From Solirubrobacterales bacterium (lineage in GTDB: Bacteria > Actinomycetota > Thermoleophilia > Solirubrobacterales > Solirubrobacteraceae): 64,000 nucleotides of DNA. Shown here piece by piece: positions 34,105 through 42,986 of this stretch (position 1 is its first letter; each line of letters opens with the position of its first letter). The stretch lies in contig DAIDME010000046.1 of the NCBI GenBank assembly GCA_027449125.1, forward strand, positions 27,288 through 91,287, written 5' to 3'. Below the pieces are notes generated by a model. The model saw only the letters and a list, made by a program, of their open reading frames with translations, was not told the DNA's origin and ran no database searches. The position numbers and the translations under genes are program-made.

Positions 34105-35265
34105 GTGTCCTCAACCACAAGGAAGCAAGTGACTCTCGACAAACAGACATCGGCCGCTGGCGACGCGCCGGCGTCGCCAGCGGCCGCGGCCGCCCCGGGC
34201 GCCGGTGGCGACCGCACCCAGGCTGCGGCAGCCGGCCCCCAGCCAGCCCTTCGCTCGCCACTGCGGCTCGGCGCCCGCGGGCTGATCCTTTTGGCCCTTG
34301 TCGTCTTCCCGCTGGTGATCACCGACCCAACGACAACCGCGATCGCCTTCTTCGCGCTGGTTTTCATGGTCGCCGCCACATCCTGGAATATGTTCAGCGG
34401 CTACAGCGGGTACCTTGCTCTGGGCCACGCGGTCTTCTTCGGGAGCGGCGGCTATGCACTCGCGCTGCTCTGCCAGCAGCTGGGTGTGGGTGGCGGCTGG
34501 CCGTCATTTGCCCTCCTGCCCCTGTGTGGGATCGTCGCCGCCCTGATCGCCGTTCCGGTGGGCCTGATCGCGCTGCGCACCCGCCGCCACACCTTTGTTG
34601 TGGTGACGATTGCGATCTTCTTCATCTTCCAGCTGGTGGCCTACAACGTGGGCTTCACGGGCGGTACCTCGGGCGTCTTCCTGCCCGCACCGCCGTTCTC
34701 GGGCGCCAGCTTCAACACGCCCTTCTACTACGTGGCATTCGCGATCCTGGTGCTGTCGGTGACCACGTCGTGGCTGGTGCGGCGCTCGCGCTTCGGCCTC
34801 CAGCTGCTGGCGATCCGCGACGACGAGGATCGCGCGCTCGGCCTGGGGGTCAAGACGCGTCGGGTGAAGCTCTCCGCCTTCATACTGTCGGCGTTTTTCG
34901 TCGGCATGATCGGCGGGCTCTACTTCGACTTCATTGGGCAGGTGTTCCCCAACACGGCCTACGACCCCCTGTTCGACCTGGCCGTGGCGCTGATGGCCTT
35001 CTTCGGCGGGCTCGGGACCCTGACCGGCCCGCTGCTCGGGGCGGCCGTGCTCGAATCACTGCAGCAATACCTCACGCTCAGCTTCTCGAGCAGCGCGCTC
35101 TATCTGATCGCCTACGGCGTCCTGTTCCTGGTGGTGATCCTGATCATGCCGCGGGGTGTGGTCCCTGAGATCAGCGACTTGTTGGCCCGTCGCCGTTTGA
35201 AGGCGATCGGCGCAAGCCGCGCGGCGGACAAGCAGCTCAGTGGCGTCGCGGAGGTGCTCCGGTGA
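34105..35265 (+). CDS. ABC transporter permease, LivM type
   Basis: LivM features are SWNMFSGYSGYLALGHAVFF, the FVVVTIAIFFIFQLVAYN segment, and GGLGTLTGPLLGAAVLESL. About nine or ten membrane helices follow a long Ala/Gly/Pro-rich N-terminal extension of roughly 50 residues, which is unusual for LivM. GTG 34105 or GTG 34129 could be the start. The stop overlaps the ATPase start by 4 bp. Confidence 0.93.
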   Translation: MSSTTRKQVTLDKQTSAAGDAPASPAAAAAPGAGGDRTQAAAAGPQPALRSPLRLGARGLILLALVVFPLVITDPTTTAIAFFALVFMVAATSWNMFSGYSGYLALGHAVFFGSGGYALALLCQQLGVGGGWPSFALLPLCGIVAALIAVPVGLIALRTRRHTFVVVTIAIFFIFQLVAYNVGFTGGTSGVFLPAPPFSGASFNTPFYYVAFAILVLSVTTSWLVRRSRFGLQLLAIRDDEDRALGLGVKTRRVKLSAFILSAFFVGMIGGLYFDFIGQVFPNTAYDPLFDLAVALMAFFGGLGTLTGPLLGAAVLESLQQYLTLSFSSSALYLIAYGVLFLVVILIMPRGVVPEISDLLARRRLKAIGASRAADKQLSGVAEVLR

Positions 35266-36920
35266 GCAATCTGATCGAGGTCAGCGGGATCGTCAAGGCA
35301 TACGGGGGCATCAAGGCGCTCGCCGGCTGTGCGCTGGAAGTGCGTGAAGGCGAGATCAACGGCCTGATCGGGCCGAACGGCTCCGGCAAGACGACCCTGT
35401 TCAACGTCATAACCGGCTATGAGCAGGTCCAGCAGGGGCTGGTGAAGTTCAGGGGCGTGGACATCACCAACGCCCCGCCGGACCGAGTGTTCGGTCTGGG
35501 GATCGGGCGCACGTTCCAGCTGACGCGCATGTTCGCGCGCCTGACGGTACTTGAGAACGTGCTGGTGGCAACACAGCGCGAGGAGGGCTGGGCACGCAGC
35601 GTCACACGGCTCGCCGGGTCTCAGCTCGAGCGTGCACGCGCGCTCGAGCTGCTTGACTTTGTGGGTATCACGCGGCTTGCCAACGAGCCGGCGGGCAACC
35701 TCTCATACGGCCAACGCAAGCTTTTGGAGCTGGCCTCGCTGCTGATCGCCGACCCGGCGGTCCTGCTGCTAGATGAGCCTGCGGGTGGTGTCAACCCGAC
35801 GTTGATCAACCACCTTTCAGATCGCATCAAGGATCTCAACCGCGACGGCAAGACGATTCTGGTGGTCGAGCACAACATGGAGTTCGTGATGGGCATCTGC
35901 TCCCGCATCACAGTGCTCAGCCAGGGCTCGACGCTGATGGCGGGCGCACCCGCTGAGGTTCGGTCGAGCCCGGCCGTGCTGGAGGCTTACCTGGGCGCGG
36001 ACGAGGAGGAGGCAGCGCTGGATGCGGAGCTGCGTCGCGAGCTCGATGCTGCCGCTCACGCCAATGCGACCAGGTTGGCGTCGGTGCAGGCCACCGTGGT
36101 GCGCGAGCAGGGCCCCGATGCGGGCTCGCCGCGGGAGCCGGAGGCAGCCGGGCCGGGAGCATCGGTGCGCACGCGGCCGAACGGCCCGCCACCACTGCTG
36201 CAACTGAGCGGCGTCTGCGCCGGATACGGTGGCGCGGACATCCTCAAAGAGGTGACGCTGGAGGTGCCCGAGGGTGCTATCACCTGCGTCGTCGGTCCCA
36301 ACGGCGCCGGCAAGTCCACCGTGATGAAGACCGTCAGTGGCCTCCTGCGGCCACGTGCGGGTGAGGTCAGCTTCCGCGGCGAGCGGGTGTCCGGAATGAC
36401 CCCCAAACAGATCCTGGCCAAGGGGATCGCCCAGATTCCCCAGGCCCACAGCCTGTTCCCGGAGATGACGGTGCAGGAAAACGTCGAGATGGGGGCCTTC
36501 ACGGTCGGTGACCGGCGCCTCGTGCGCAAGCGCCTGGCGGCCGTGCAGGAGCTCTATCCGGTGGTGCGCGACCGCGCTCACGAGAAGGCGGGCAGCCTCT
36601 CCGGCGGTCAGCAGCGCTTGGTTGAGTTCGCGCGCTGCCTCATGCTCGACCCCGACCTGATCATGCTCGACGAGCCTTCCATGGGGCTTGACCCGCGCAC
36701 GCGCTCGATGGTGTTCGACATGGTCGCGCTGATGAACCGCCAGGGAAAGACCATCCTGCTGGTCGAGCAGAATGCCAGGGCTGGTCTCAAGCTGAGCTCG
36801 CACGGCGTGGTGCTGGAGAACGGCAGGGTGCGCCTGACCGGCTCAGGGCATGAGGTGCTAACGCACCCGGAGATCGGGGCCCTCTACCTGGGTGGGGCTG
36901 TGACCGCAACGGCCGCTTAG
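35262..36920 (+). CDS. Fused LivG-LivF ABC ATPase
   Basis: Two complete ATP-binding domains are joined in one chain of 552 residues. The first (about 1-250) is LivG-like: Walker A GPNGSGKTT, signature LSYGQRKLLELA, Walker B VLLLDEPAGG. After a charged linker of about 60 residues, the second (about 310-552) is LivF-like: GPNGAGKST, LSGGQQRLVEFA, IMLDEPSMGLDP. Normally these are two genes, livG and livF. The fusion forces a 1:1 pairing. It closes the importer operon, 31 bp before the LacI gene. Confidence 0.94.
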   Translation: MSNLIEVSGIVKAYGGIKALAGCALEVREGEINGLIGPNGSGKTTLFNVITGYEQVQQGLVKFRGVDITNAPPDRVFGLGIGRTFQLTRMFARLTVLENVLVATQREEGWARSVTRLAGSQLERARALELLDFVGITRLANEPAGNLSYGQRKLLELASLLIADPAVLLLDEPAGGVNPTLINHLSDRIKDLNRDGKTILVVEHNMEFVMGICSRITVLSQGSTLMAGAPAEVRSSPAVLEAYLGADEEEAALDAELRRELDAAAHANATRLASVQATVVREQGPDAGSPREPEAAGPGASVRTRPNGPPPLLQLSGVCAGYGGADILKEVTLEVPEGAITCVVGPNGAGKSTVMKTVSGLLRPRAGEVSFRGERVSGMTPKQILAKGIAQIPQAHSLFPEMTVQENVEMGAFTVGDRRLVRKRLAAVQELYPVVRDRAHEKAGSLSGGQQRLVEFARCLMLDPDLIMLDEPSMGLDPRTRSMVFDMVALMNRQGKTILLVEQNARAGLKLSSHGVVLENGRVRLTGSGHEVLTHPEIGALYLGGAVTATAA

Positions 36921-36951
36921 GAGACATGGCCGCGGGCCTCATAATGGAAGC

Positions 36952-37974
36952 GTGCAGACAGCGGTCACGATCCGGGATGTTGCGCGGCTCGCAAATGTTC
37001 ATCCGGGCACGGTCTCCCGCGCGCTGAACCCGCATACGCGCGGGCTGGTGAATGAGGAGACAGCCGCGCGGGTGCTGACGGCAGCCGACCAGCTGGCCTA
37101 TCGCCCCAACTCGATCGCTCGTGGGCTCAAGACAAGCCGATCGATGACGATTGGGGTGTTGATCCCCGATCTCACCAACCCGCTGTTCCCGCCGATCGTG
37201 CTCGGGGTCGATGATCGCCTGACACGCGACGGCTACACGCCGCTGCTGGTCAACACCGGCAGCGATCCAGCTCGCGAGCGAGCCAGCATCGATGCGATGC
37301 TGGCTCGCCAGGTCGATGGCTTCATCGCCGCGACAGCGCGCCTCGACATCGAGCCGCTCGCGGTGGCGATGGCAGCTGGCCTGCCGCTCGTGTTGATCAA
37401 CCGAACGTTCGAGGACGGGTCGGTCTCGGCCTGCACCGTGGACGACCGCAGGGGCAGTGAGCTCGCGGTTCGGCACATGATCGACCTGGGACATGTGCGC
37501 CTCGGCTACGTCGCCGGCCCCCAGAATGTCTCCACCGGCCACCGGCGCTACCTTGGCTTCACCGCCGCCATGGTGGCCGCTGGCCTTGCTCTCCCGCCCG
37601 AGCGTGTGAGTTATGCCGGCGCCTTCACCGAGGCGGCCGGGGCGCAGGCGTGTGCCGCGATTCTGCGCGCCGACCCCGGCGTCAGCGCGATCATCACCGC
37701 CAACGACCGCCTGGCGATCGGCTGCTATGACGCGCTCACCGCGGCCGCTCTGCGCTGTCCCGAGGACGTCTCGATCATCGGCTTCAACGACATGATGTTC
37801 ATCGACCGTCTGCGGCCGCCGCTCAGCTCGGTACGGGTGCCTCAGCGCGAGATCGGCTACGCAGCGGCCGATCTGCTGCTGGAGCAGATCGGCAACGAGG
37901 ACACGCCACCGCGTGAGGTGATGCTCGAGCCGGAGCTGGTGGTGCGAGGGTCCACGGCCCCGCCGGCGCGCTGA
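36952..37974 (+). CDS. LacI-family transcriptional regulator
   Basis: The N-terminal helix-turn-helix reads TIRDVARLANVHPGTVSRAL, followed by the hinge helix motif RPNSIARGLKTSRS. The rest is a periplasmic-binding-protein-like sensor domain (GVLIPDLTNPLFPPIVLGV, VSIIGFNDMMFIDRL). Its 340 residues are typical. GTG 36952 gives the usual short N-terminus. It follows the importer gene by 31 bp and may be cotranscribed. It is the best candidate for binding the four TGCAAACGATTGC sites and would sense a compound taken up or broken down by this cluster. Confidence 0.93.
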   Translation: MQTAVTIRDVARLANVHPGTVSRALNPHTRGLVNEETAARVLTAADQLAYRPNSIARGLKTSRSMTIGVLIPDLTNPLFPPIVLGVDDRLTRDGYTPLLVNTGSDPARERASIDAMLARQVDGFIAATARLDIEPLAVAMAAGLPLVLINRTFEDGSVSACTVDDRRGSELAVRHMIDLGHVRLGYVAGPQNVSTGHRRYLGFTAAMVAAGLALPPERVSYAGAFTEAAGAQACAAILRADPGVSAIITANDRLAIGCYDALTAAALRCPEDVSIIGFNDMMFIDRLRPPLSSVRVPQREIGYAAADLLLEQIGNEDTPPREVMLEPELVVRGSTAPPAR

Positions 37975-38136
37975 TGAGCCGCTGGGCACAGCGGTGCGGT
38001 GGCGCCCGCAGGGAGCGCTGCTGACCGCGCGTCAGAGAGCGCTGAGCCGCTCGCCGCGACCCGTCCGCCCGGCCCTACAGCTACGCGGAAGCGTGCGTGT
38101 ACAGGCAGTCCCGCCCAGAGCCTACAAACGCGTCCG

Positions 38137-39384
38137 TCAGCAGAGCAGCGCCACCGGGCTCTGGAGCCGGTCAACCAGCGCGCCCATCCACGCGGCGGCT
38201 GTCGCCCCGTCAACGACGCGATGATCTGCCGAGAGAGTCGTCGTCATCACCTGGCCGACGCCGAGCTGGCCATCGGCCTCGACCACCGGCTGGCGCTTGG
38301 CGGCAGCCACGGCGAGGATGCCGGCGTGCGGCGGACTGATGATCGCCGCGAACTCTTGGACGCCGTACATGCCGAGGTTGGACACGGCGAAGCTGCCTCC
38401 CTCGAGCTCGTGCTGACGGAGGCGGCCAGCGCGCGCGTGACCCGCCAGCTGGGCGATCTGGGTGCTCAGCTGGGCGAGGCTCAACCGTTCGACGCCGCGC
38501 AGCACCGGCGTCAGCAGCCCGCCGTCCACGGCGACAGCCACGGCCAGGTCCACGCTGTCGAAGTAACGGATGCAGTCGCCGTTCCAGACCGCGTTCGCGG
38601 CCGGCACGTCCACGAGCGCTTGTGCGACGGCCTTGACGACGAGGTCGTTGACGGAGATCTTTTGTGGGCTGCGCGCGTTGATCTCCTCACGCAGTGCCAG
38701 CAAGCGGTCGACCTGCACGTGTGCCGTGAGGTAGAAGTGGGGCACGGTGGACTTGCTCTCCGCAAGCCGCTGAGCGATCACGCGGCGCATCCCGGTCAGC
38801 GGAACGTCGCGGTAGCCATCGCCGACCGCCGGCGAGCCGTGGCCAGTCGTGTGGGCGGCCGGCCCGTCATAGCTCTCAACGTCTCGGCGGACGATGCGCC
38901 CGTTCGGGCCGGTGCCGACCAGTCCCGAGAGGTCGATGCCGCGTTGCGCAGCCACCCGACGGGCGACTGGCGTTGCGAAGCGGCGGCCTGACTCGCCCTG
39001 TCCTGCGACGGGGCCTGGCGGCAGCTCCGCCGTGGTGGTGGTGGGCGCTCTCGGCGCTAGCGCGTCCCCAGCCGCAGACGGGCCGGCCGGCGCTGCGGGC
39101 ATTGGCCCGGGACGCTCGTCCACCGGGAACGCTGACGCGTCCTCCCCCTCCTGCAGGACCACGACGATTGGCTCTCCCACCGTCACTCGCGTGCCCGCCT
39201 CCACCAGCAGGCGTCCGATCGTGCCCGCCGTCTCCGCGGCGTACTCCACCACTGCCTTGTCGGTCTCGATCTCGGCGATCGGATCGCCGGCAGCGATCTT
39301 CTGGCCGGGGCTGGTCAGCCATGTGGACAGCACCGCATCCGTCGCATTCGCCATCACCGACGGCATCCGGATGAAGCTGGCCAT
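38137..39384 (-). CDS. 2-oxoacid dehydrogenase E2 (dihydrolipoamide acyltransferase)
   Basis: The full E2 layout is present in 415 residues. A lipoyl domain (1-80) carries the lipoylated lysine K43 in EIETDKAVVEYA. A peripheral-subunit-binding domain lies at about 150-185 (ATPVARRVAAQRGIDLSGL). The catalytic acyltransferase domain follows, ending with TLSADHRVVDGATAAAWM. ATG 39384 overlaps the E1 stop (ATGA), so the two are coupled. The complex would oxidise a 2-oxo acid, or acetoin, to an acyl-CoA; E3 could come from the lpd at 26.3 kb. Confidence 0.93.
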   Translation of the reverse strand: MASFIRMPSVMANATDAVLSTWLTSPGQKIAAGDPIAEIETDKAVVEYAAETAGTIGRLLVEAGTRVTVGEPIVVVLQEGEDASAFPVDERPGPMPAAPAGPSAAGDALAPRAPTTTTAELPPGPVAGQGESGRRFATPVARRVAAQRGIDLSGLVGTGPNGRIVRRDVESYDGPAAHTTGHGSPAVGDGYRDVPLTGMRRVIAQRLAESKSTVPHFYLTAHVQVDRLLALREEINARSPQKISVNDLVVKAVAQALVDVPAANAVWNGDCIRYFDSVDLAVAVAVDGGLLTPVLRGVERLSLAQLSTQIAQLAGHARAGRLRQHELEGGSFAVSNLGMYGVQEFAAIISPPHAGILAVAAAKRQPVVEADGQLGVGQVMTTTLSADHRVVDGATAAAWMGALVDRLQSPVALLC

Positions 39385-41576
39385 CAGTGGCTCCCCATGG
39401 CCGCGCGGGCCCGGAGCAGGCCGGCGATGACCTCCTGCTTGCCTGCGATCGCCGCTCGCTCGAGCACCTTGGAGATGCTGGGGCTGGCCTCGCCACCGGT
39501 CACGCGCTCCACCGGCTGATCGAGCCAGTCGAAGAAGCGCCTCTGGATCTCGTCTGCCAGCCAGCTGCCGTAGGAGGTCCCGCGAGCCCCCTGCTCGACG
39601 ATCAATACCGCGTTGGTCTTGCGGATGCTCTCGCCAACCGTCTCCCAGTCGAACGAGGCACGGTCCAGCCAACGCAGGTCGATCAGCTCCGCGTCGACCG
39701 CGGACTCCCCGATCGCCTCGAGGCAGCGGTGGACCATTGACAGGTAGGAGAGGACCGTCAGGTCGCTGCCGGGGCGACGGACGGCCGCCGATCCCGGCGG
39801 GATGATGTAGTCCAGCTCGCCCAGCGGGACCAGGTCCTCGATCTGGTAGAGGTCGATGTGCTCGATGACCAGGACGGGATCGTCCAGCGCCAGGGCGGCG
39901 TTCATCAGTCCGATGTAGTCGGCCGCGGTGGAGGGAGCGACGATCCGCCATCCGGGTGAGGTCGCGAACAGTCCGGCGGGGTCCATCAGGTGCTGTGAGC
40001 CGTAGCCGGACCCCATCGCGACCTTGGTGCGCAGCACGAACGGCATCGCGTTCGTGCCGCCGAACATGTGGCGGGCCTTGCCGATCTGGTTGAACACCTG
40101 GTCGGCGGCCACCCACATGAAGTCGGGGTACATGAACTCGACCACTGGACGGAAGCGTCGGTCCAGGGCGATCCCGCCACCAACCCCGGCAAAAGCGTTT
40201 TCACTGATGGGCGTACCGATGACCCGATCCGGGCCGTACTTCTCAAAGAGGCCCTTGGTGGCTCCGTTAGTCCCGCCGCCCAGGCGGTGCACGTCCTCTC
40301 CGAGCACAACGATACGGGGATCCTGGTCCATGCGGCGATCCATGACCGCAGCCACGGCGTCGACGAAGCGCAGCTGCTGCCACTGTCCGGCGTGGGCCGC
40401 GGGCTCGAGCCTGGGAAGCGGCTCCAGCTCGGCGCCGGTGCTCCGGATGCCAACGTCGACGAAGCCTGGGTCCGGCCACAGCTCCGCCTTGATGTGGCGC
40501 GTGGGGGACGGCGCGTCCGGATTGCCCTCGACGAGGGCTGCCACAGCCTCGTCCATGGCCTGCTGCGCGGCCTCTCGCAGGCTGAGCTCCCGCGAGTCGT
40601 CGAGCAAGCGGAGCGCTTTGAGCTCGGAGGCGGTGCGCTCGAGCGGGTCGCGCGCGCGCCACTGCGCCTCCTCCTCCTTGGTCCGGTATCCGAAGGCACT
40701 GCCGGGATACGGTCCGTTCTGGTGCAGGAAGCGATACACGTCGGCCTCGATCAGGGTCGGGCCGCCGCCGCCGCGCATCAGCTCGAGCGCCTCCTGGGTG
40801 GCCATGTGCACGGCCAGTGGGTCCATGCCATCCACCTTCCACGATGGGATGCCGAAGCCCTGGCCACGCACTGAAAGCCGGTTGTCGGCCACCACTTCCT
40901 CGACGCGCGTTGAGACCGCGTACAGGTTGTTCTCGATGAAGAAGCAGAGCGGCAGCTTCCAGGCGGCGGCGAGGTTGAGCGTCTCGAGCACCGATCCAAT
41001 CTGCGCCGAGCCGTCCCCGAAGTACGCGATCGTGACATCACTCGTGCCGGCGTGCTTCTGTGCCCACGCATTGCCGGCGGCAAAGGGCACGCCCCCGCCG
41101 ACGATCGCGTTGGTGCCGAGCGCGCCGGCCTCCAGCCACTGAAGGTGCATGGAGCCACCGCGGCCCCCGGAGAAGCCCTGGGCGAGGCCAAGGATCTCGG
41201 CGAGTGTTCGCTGCAGCAGCTGCTGGGTGGCCGCCGCCACGGGCCGCTCGAGGCTGAGGTGCCCGGGCGAGACATGGCCCAGCGCCTTTGCCAGGAACTG
41301 ATGATGGCCGCGGTGCGACCCGGCGATGCCGTCAGCGGAGCGCAGCCCGATGATCGAACCGACAGCCCCGGCCTCCTGGCCGATGCTCGCGTGGGCGGGG
41401 CCGTGGACCAAGTTCTCCGCCGCCAGCTTCAGGACGGTCTCCTCAAAGGCCCGGATCAGATGCAATTGGACGAGCATGCCGACCAGCAGAGCTGGGTCGG
41501 CCCGGCGCCAATCCTCTTTGCTACTGGTGAGCTGCACCCATGGGACGCCGGTCTTCAGGGTTCTGCGTTGGGGCAT
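39384..41576 (-). CDS. 2-oxoacid/acetoin dehydrogenase E1, alpha-beta fusion
   Basis: This thiamine-diphosphate enzyme (730 residues) holds both E1 subunits in one chain. The alpha half (about 1-340) has GGRGGSMHLQW and the ThDP motif YFGDGSAQIGSVLETLNLAAAW followed by ENNLYAVST. The beta half (about 375-730) has VVLGEDVHRLGG, TPISENAFAGVGGGIAL, and EFMYPDFMWVAADQVFNQ. The same split-subunit enzymes are normally two genes (pdhA/B, bkdA/B, acoA/B). ATG 41576 has GGGAAAG upstream; an earlier TTG at 41627 is less likely. It heads the E1-E2 operon, divergent from the VOC gene. Confidence 0.93.
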   Translation of the reverse strand: MPQRRTLKTGVPWVQLTSSKEDWRRADPALLVGMLVQLHLIRAFEETVLKLAAENLVHGPAHASIGQEAGAVGSIIGLRSADGIAGSHRGHHQFLAKALGHVSPGHLSLERPVAAATQQLLQRTLAEILGLAQGFSGGRGGSMHLQWLEAGALGTNAIVGGGVPFAAGNAWAQKHAGTSDVTIAYFGDGSAQIGSVLETLNLAAAWKLPLCFFIENNLYAVSTRVEEVVADNRLSVRGQGFGIPSWKVDGMDPLAVHMATQEALELMRGGGGPTLIEADVYRFLHQNGPYPGSAFGYRTKEEEAQWRARDPLERTASELKALRLLDDSRELSLREAAQQAMDEAVAALVEGNPDAPSPTRHIKAELWPDPGFVDVGIRSTGAELEPLPRLEPAAHAGQWQQLRFVDAVAAVMDRRMDQDPRIVVLGEDVHRLGGGTNGATKGLFEKYGPDRVIGTPISENAFAGVGGGIALDRRFRPVVEFMYPDFMWVAADQVFNQIGKARHMFGGTNAMPFVLRTKVAMGSGYGSQHLMDPAGLFATSPGWRIVAPSTAADYIGLMNAALALDDPVLVIEHIDLYQIEDLVPLGELDYIIPPGSAAVRRPGSDLTVLSYLSMVHRCLEAIGESAVDAELIDLRWLDRASFDWETVGESIRKTNAVLIVEQGARGTSYGSWLADEIQRRFFDWLDQPVERVTGGEASPSISKVLERAAIAGKQEVIAGLLRARAAMGSH

Positions 41577-41616
41577 GTGGCTTTCCCGTCTGAGGTTACG
41601 TGAGCATATGGCGAGA

Positions 41617-41628
41617 ATTGAATTCAAT
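41617..41628. promoter_or_regulatory. 12-bp perfect palindrome in the divergent E1/VOC promoter region
   Basis: ATTGAATTCAAT lies 41 bp before the E1 start and about 60 bp before the VOC start. Its TTG..CAA ends resemble sites of FCD-type GntR regulators, and a GntR gene follows the VOC gene. Binding is inference. Confidence 0.45.
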
Positions 41629-41689
41629 CACAGCAGGACCGCGGCTCTGAAACGCCGCTGAACTCTCATTTCACGCTAAAGTGTATGCA

Positions 41690-42235
41690 ATGTGCGAGGA
41701 TGCCGCAGCGGCGCGCGGACCCGGTCTCCGCGGGATCGATCATGTCGGCTTCACCGTGCCCGACTTGGAGCAGGCCCATCGCTTCCTCGTGGAAGTGCTG
41801 GGGGCCGTGCACGTCTACACGCTCGCCGGCAAGCGCGGCGACGACGACTGGATGGAGACGCACCTGGGAGTGAATCCGCGCACGCTCATCCGTGAGATTC
41901 GCTTCTACCGGCTCGGCTTCGGCACAAACCTGGAGGTCTTTGAGTACCTTGCCGCGGATGGACAGGCCCCGCAGCCGCGCAACAGCGACATCGGCGGCCA
42001 CCACCTCGCGCTGTACGTCGACGACCTGGACGCTGCGATGGCGAGGCTGAGTGAGCGCGGCGTCAAATTCATGGGCGGACCGACGGCCAGCGCGCAGGCG
42101 GCGCTCGGGCAGCGCTGGATTTACTTCAGGAGCCCCTGGGGCATGCAGTTCGAGCTGGTGAGCTATCCCACCGGCAAGGCTTACGAGGCGGCGGCGGAGG
42201 TGAAGCTGTGGCATCCAGCACAGCCGGGGCGCTGA
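41690..42235 (+). CDS. VOC superfamily (glyoxalase/dioxygenase-like) protein
   Basis: The N-terminal half reads GIDHVGFTVPDLEQAHRFLV and the C-terminal half GHHLALYVDDLDAAMARLSE, then GMQFELVSYP. These are the paired beta-alpha-beta-beta-beta modules of VOC enzymes. Likely metal ligands are the first His (HVGF), a His in HHLAL and the Glu in FELVSYP. The family includes glyoxalases, extradiol dioxygenases and epimerases. Start is either GTG 41681 or ATG 41690; a TAAAGT box at 41677 would give a nearly leaderless message from 41690. Its end overlaps the GntR gene by 28 bp. Confidence 0.82.
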   Translation: MCEDAAAARGPGLRGIDHVGFTVPDLEQAHRFLVEVLGAVHVYTLAGKRGDDDWMETHLGVNPRTLIREIRFYRLGFGTNLEVFEYLAADGQAPQPRNSDIGGHHLALYVDDLDAAMARLSERGVKFMGGPTASAQAALGQRWIYFRSPWGMQFELVSYPTGKAYEAAAEVKLWHPAQPGR

Positions 42236-42921
42236 GCGGCGCAGCGCCGCTCACGGCCGTCAACGGCGCGTTTCTCCCGCACGGTGAGGCCGGAGCGAGG
42301 ATCGCCGCAGCGCTGCGCGAGGAGATCCTCGGCGGTGCTTACCAGCCCGGTGAGCGGATCCGCCAGCAGGAGCTGGCGGGCAGGCACGGGGCCAGCAGGG
42401 TGCCGGTCCGCGAGGCTCTGCGCATCCTCGAGGCCGAGGGACTGGTGACGATCGTCGCCAACGCCGGCAGCTGGGTGTCGCGTCTGTCCGCCCAGGAGTG
42501 CACGGAGTTGTACCAGCTGCGCGAGCGGCTCGAGCCCCTCCTGCTCTCCTACAGCGTGGCGGCGCTGCCGGCCGGCGTCATCGAGCGCCTTCAGGGGCTG
42601 GCTGATGCGATGCAGCGCTCTGCCGACGTCGAGGAGTTCATCCGGCTGGACCGGACCTTCCACCTGCTGAGCTATTCGGCCGCCGCGACGATCATGCTCG
42701 GCGACACGATCAGCCGTCTGTGGAACCGCACCCAGCACTACCGGCGGGCCTACACGCGGATGTTCCGCGCCGAGCGCGACGACAGCGTGCACTACGACCA
42801 CCAGCTATTGGTCGTCGCGCTGCGCAACCGAGACACCGACGACGCCGAGCGGGTGCTTGCCGCCCACATACGCCGCACGCGTCTGGCGCTGGCCAGACAT
42901 CCAGAGATCTTCGACGCATGA
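42208..42921 (+). CDS. GntR-family regulator (FCD domain)
   Basis: A winged helix-turn-helix spans about residues 30-95 (IAAALREEILGGAYQPGERI, then VPVREALRILEAEGLV). The C-terminal FCD ligand domain has a metal-binding histidine pattern with FIRLDRTFH, and later HYDHQLLVVAL and AAHIRRTR. Such proteins repress catabolic genes and respond to organic acids. It overlaps the VOC gene by 28 bp and precedes the aldehyde dehydrogenase by 65 bp. A candidate target is the palindrome at 41617. Confidence 0.91.
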   Translation: MASSTAGALSGAAPLTAVNGAFLPHGEAGARIAAALREEILGGAYQPGERIRQQELAGRHGASRVPVREALRILEAEGLVTIVANAGSWVSRLSAQECTELYQLRERLEPLLLSYSVAALPAGVIERLQGLADAMQRSADVEEFIRLDRTFHLLSYSAAATIMLGDTISRLWNRTQHYRRAYTRMFRAERDDSVHYDHQLLVVALRNRDTDDAERVLAAHIRRTRLALARHPEIFDA

Positions 42922-42986
42922 CGGCGTCATGCACCCTGGCGAGAGCGCGCAACGCGCTCTCGGGCAACTGAAAGGAAGACTGCAGG

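Noticed and set aside
36921..36951. LacI operator before the LacI gene itself
   Set aside because: No TGCAAACG-type sequence is present in this gap, so autoregulation would have to act through the importer promoter.
38137..40116. Long version of the E2 frame (659 codons)
   Set aside because: The first 244 codons overlap the E1 beta domain in another frame and look non-coding. The ATG at 39384 begins exactly at the lipoyl domain.
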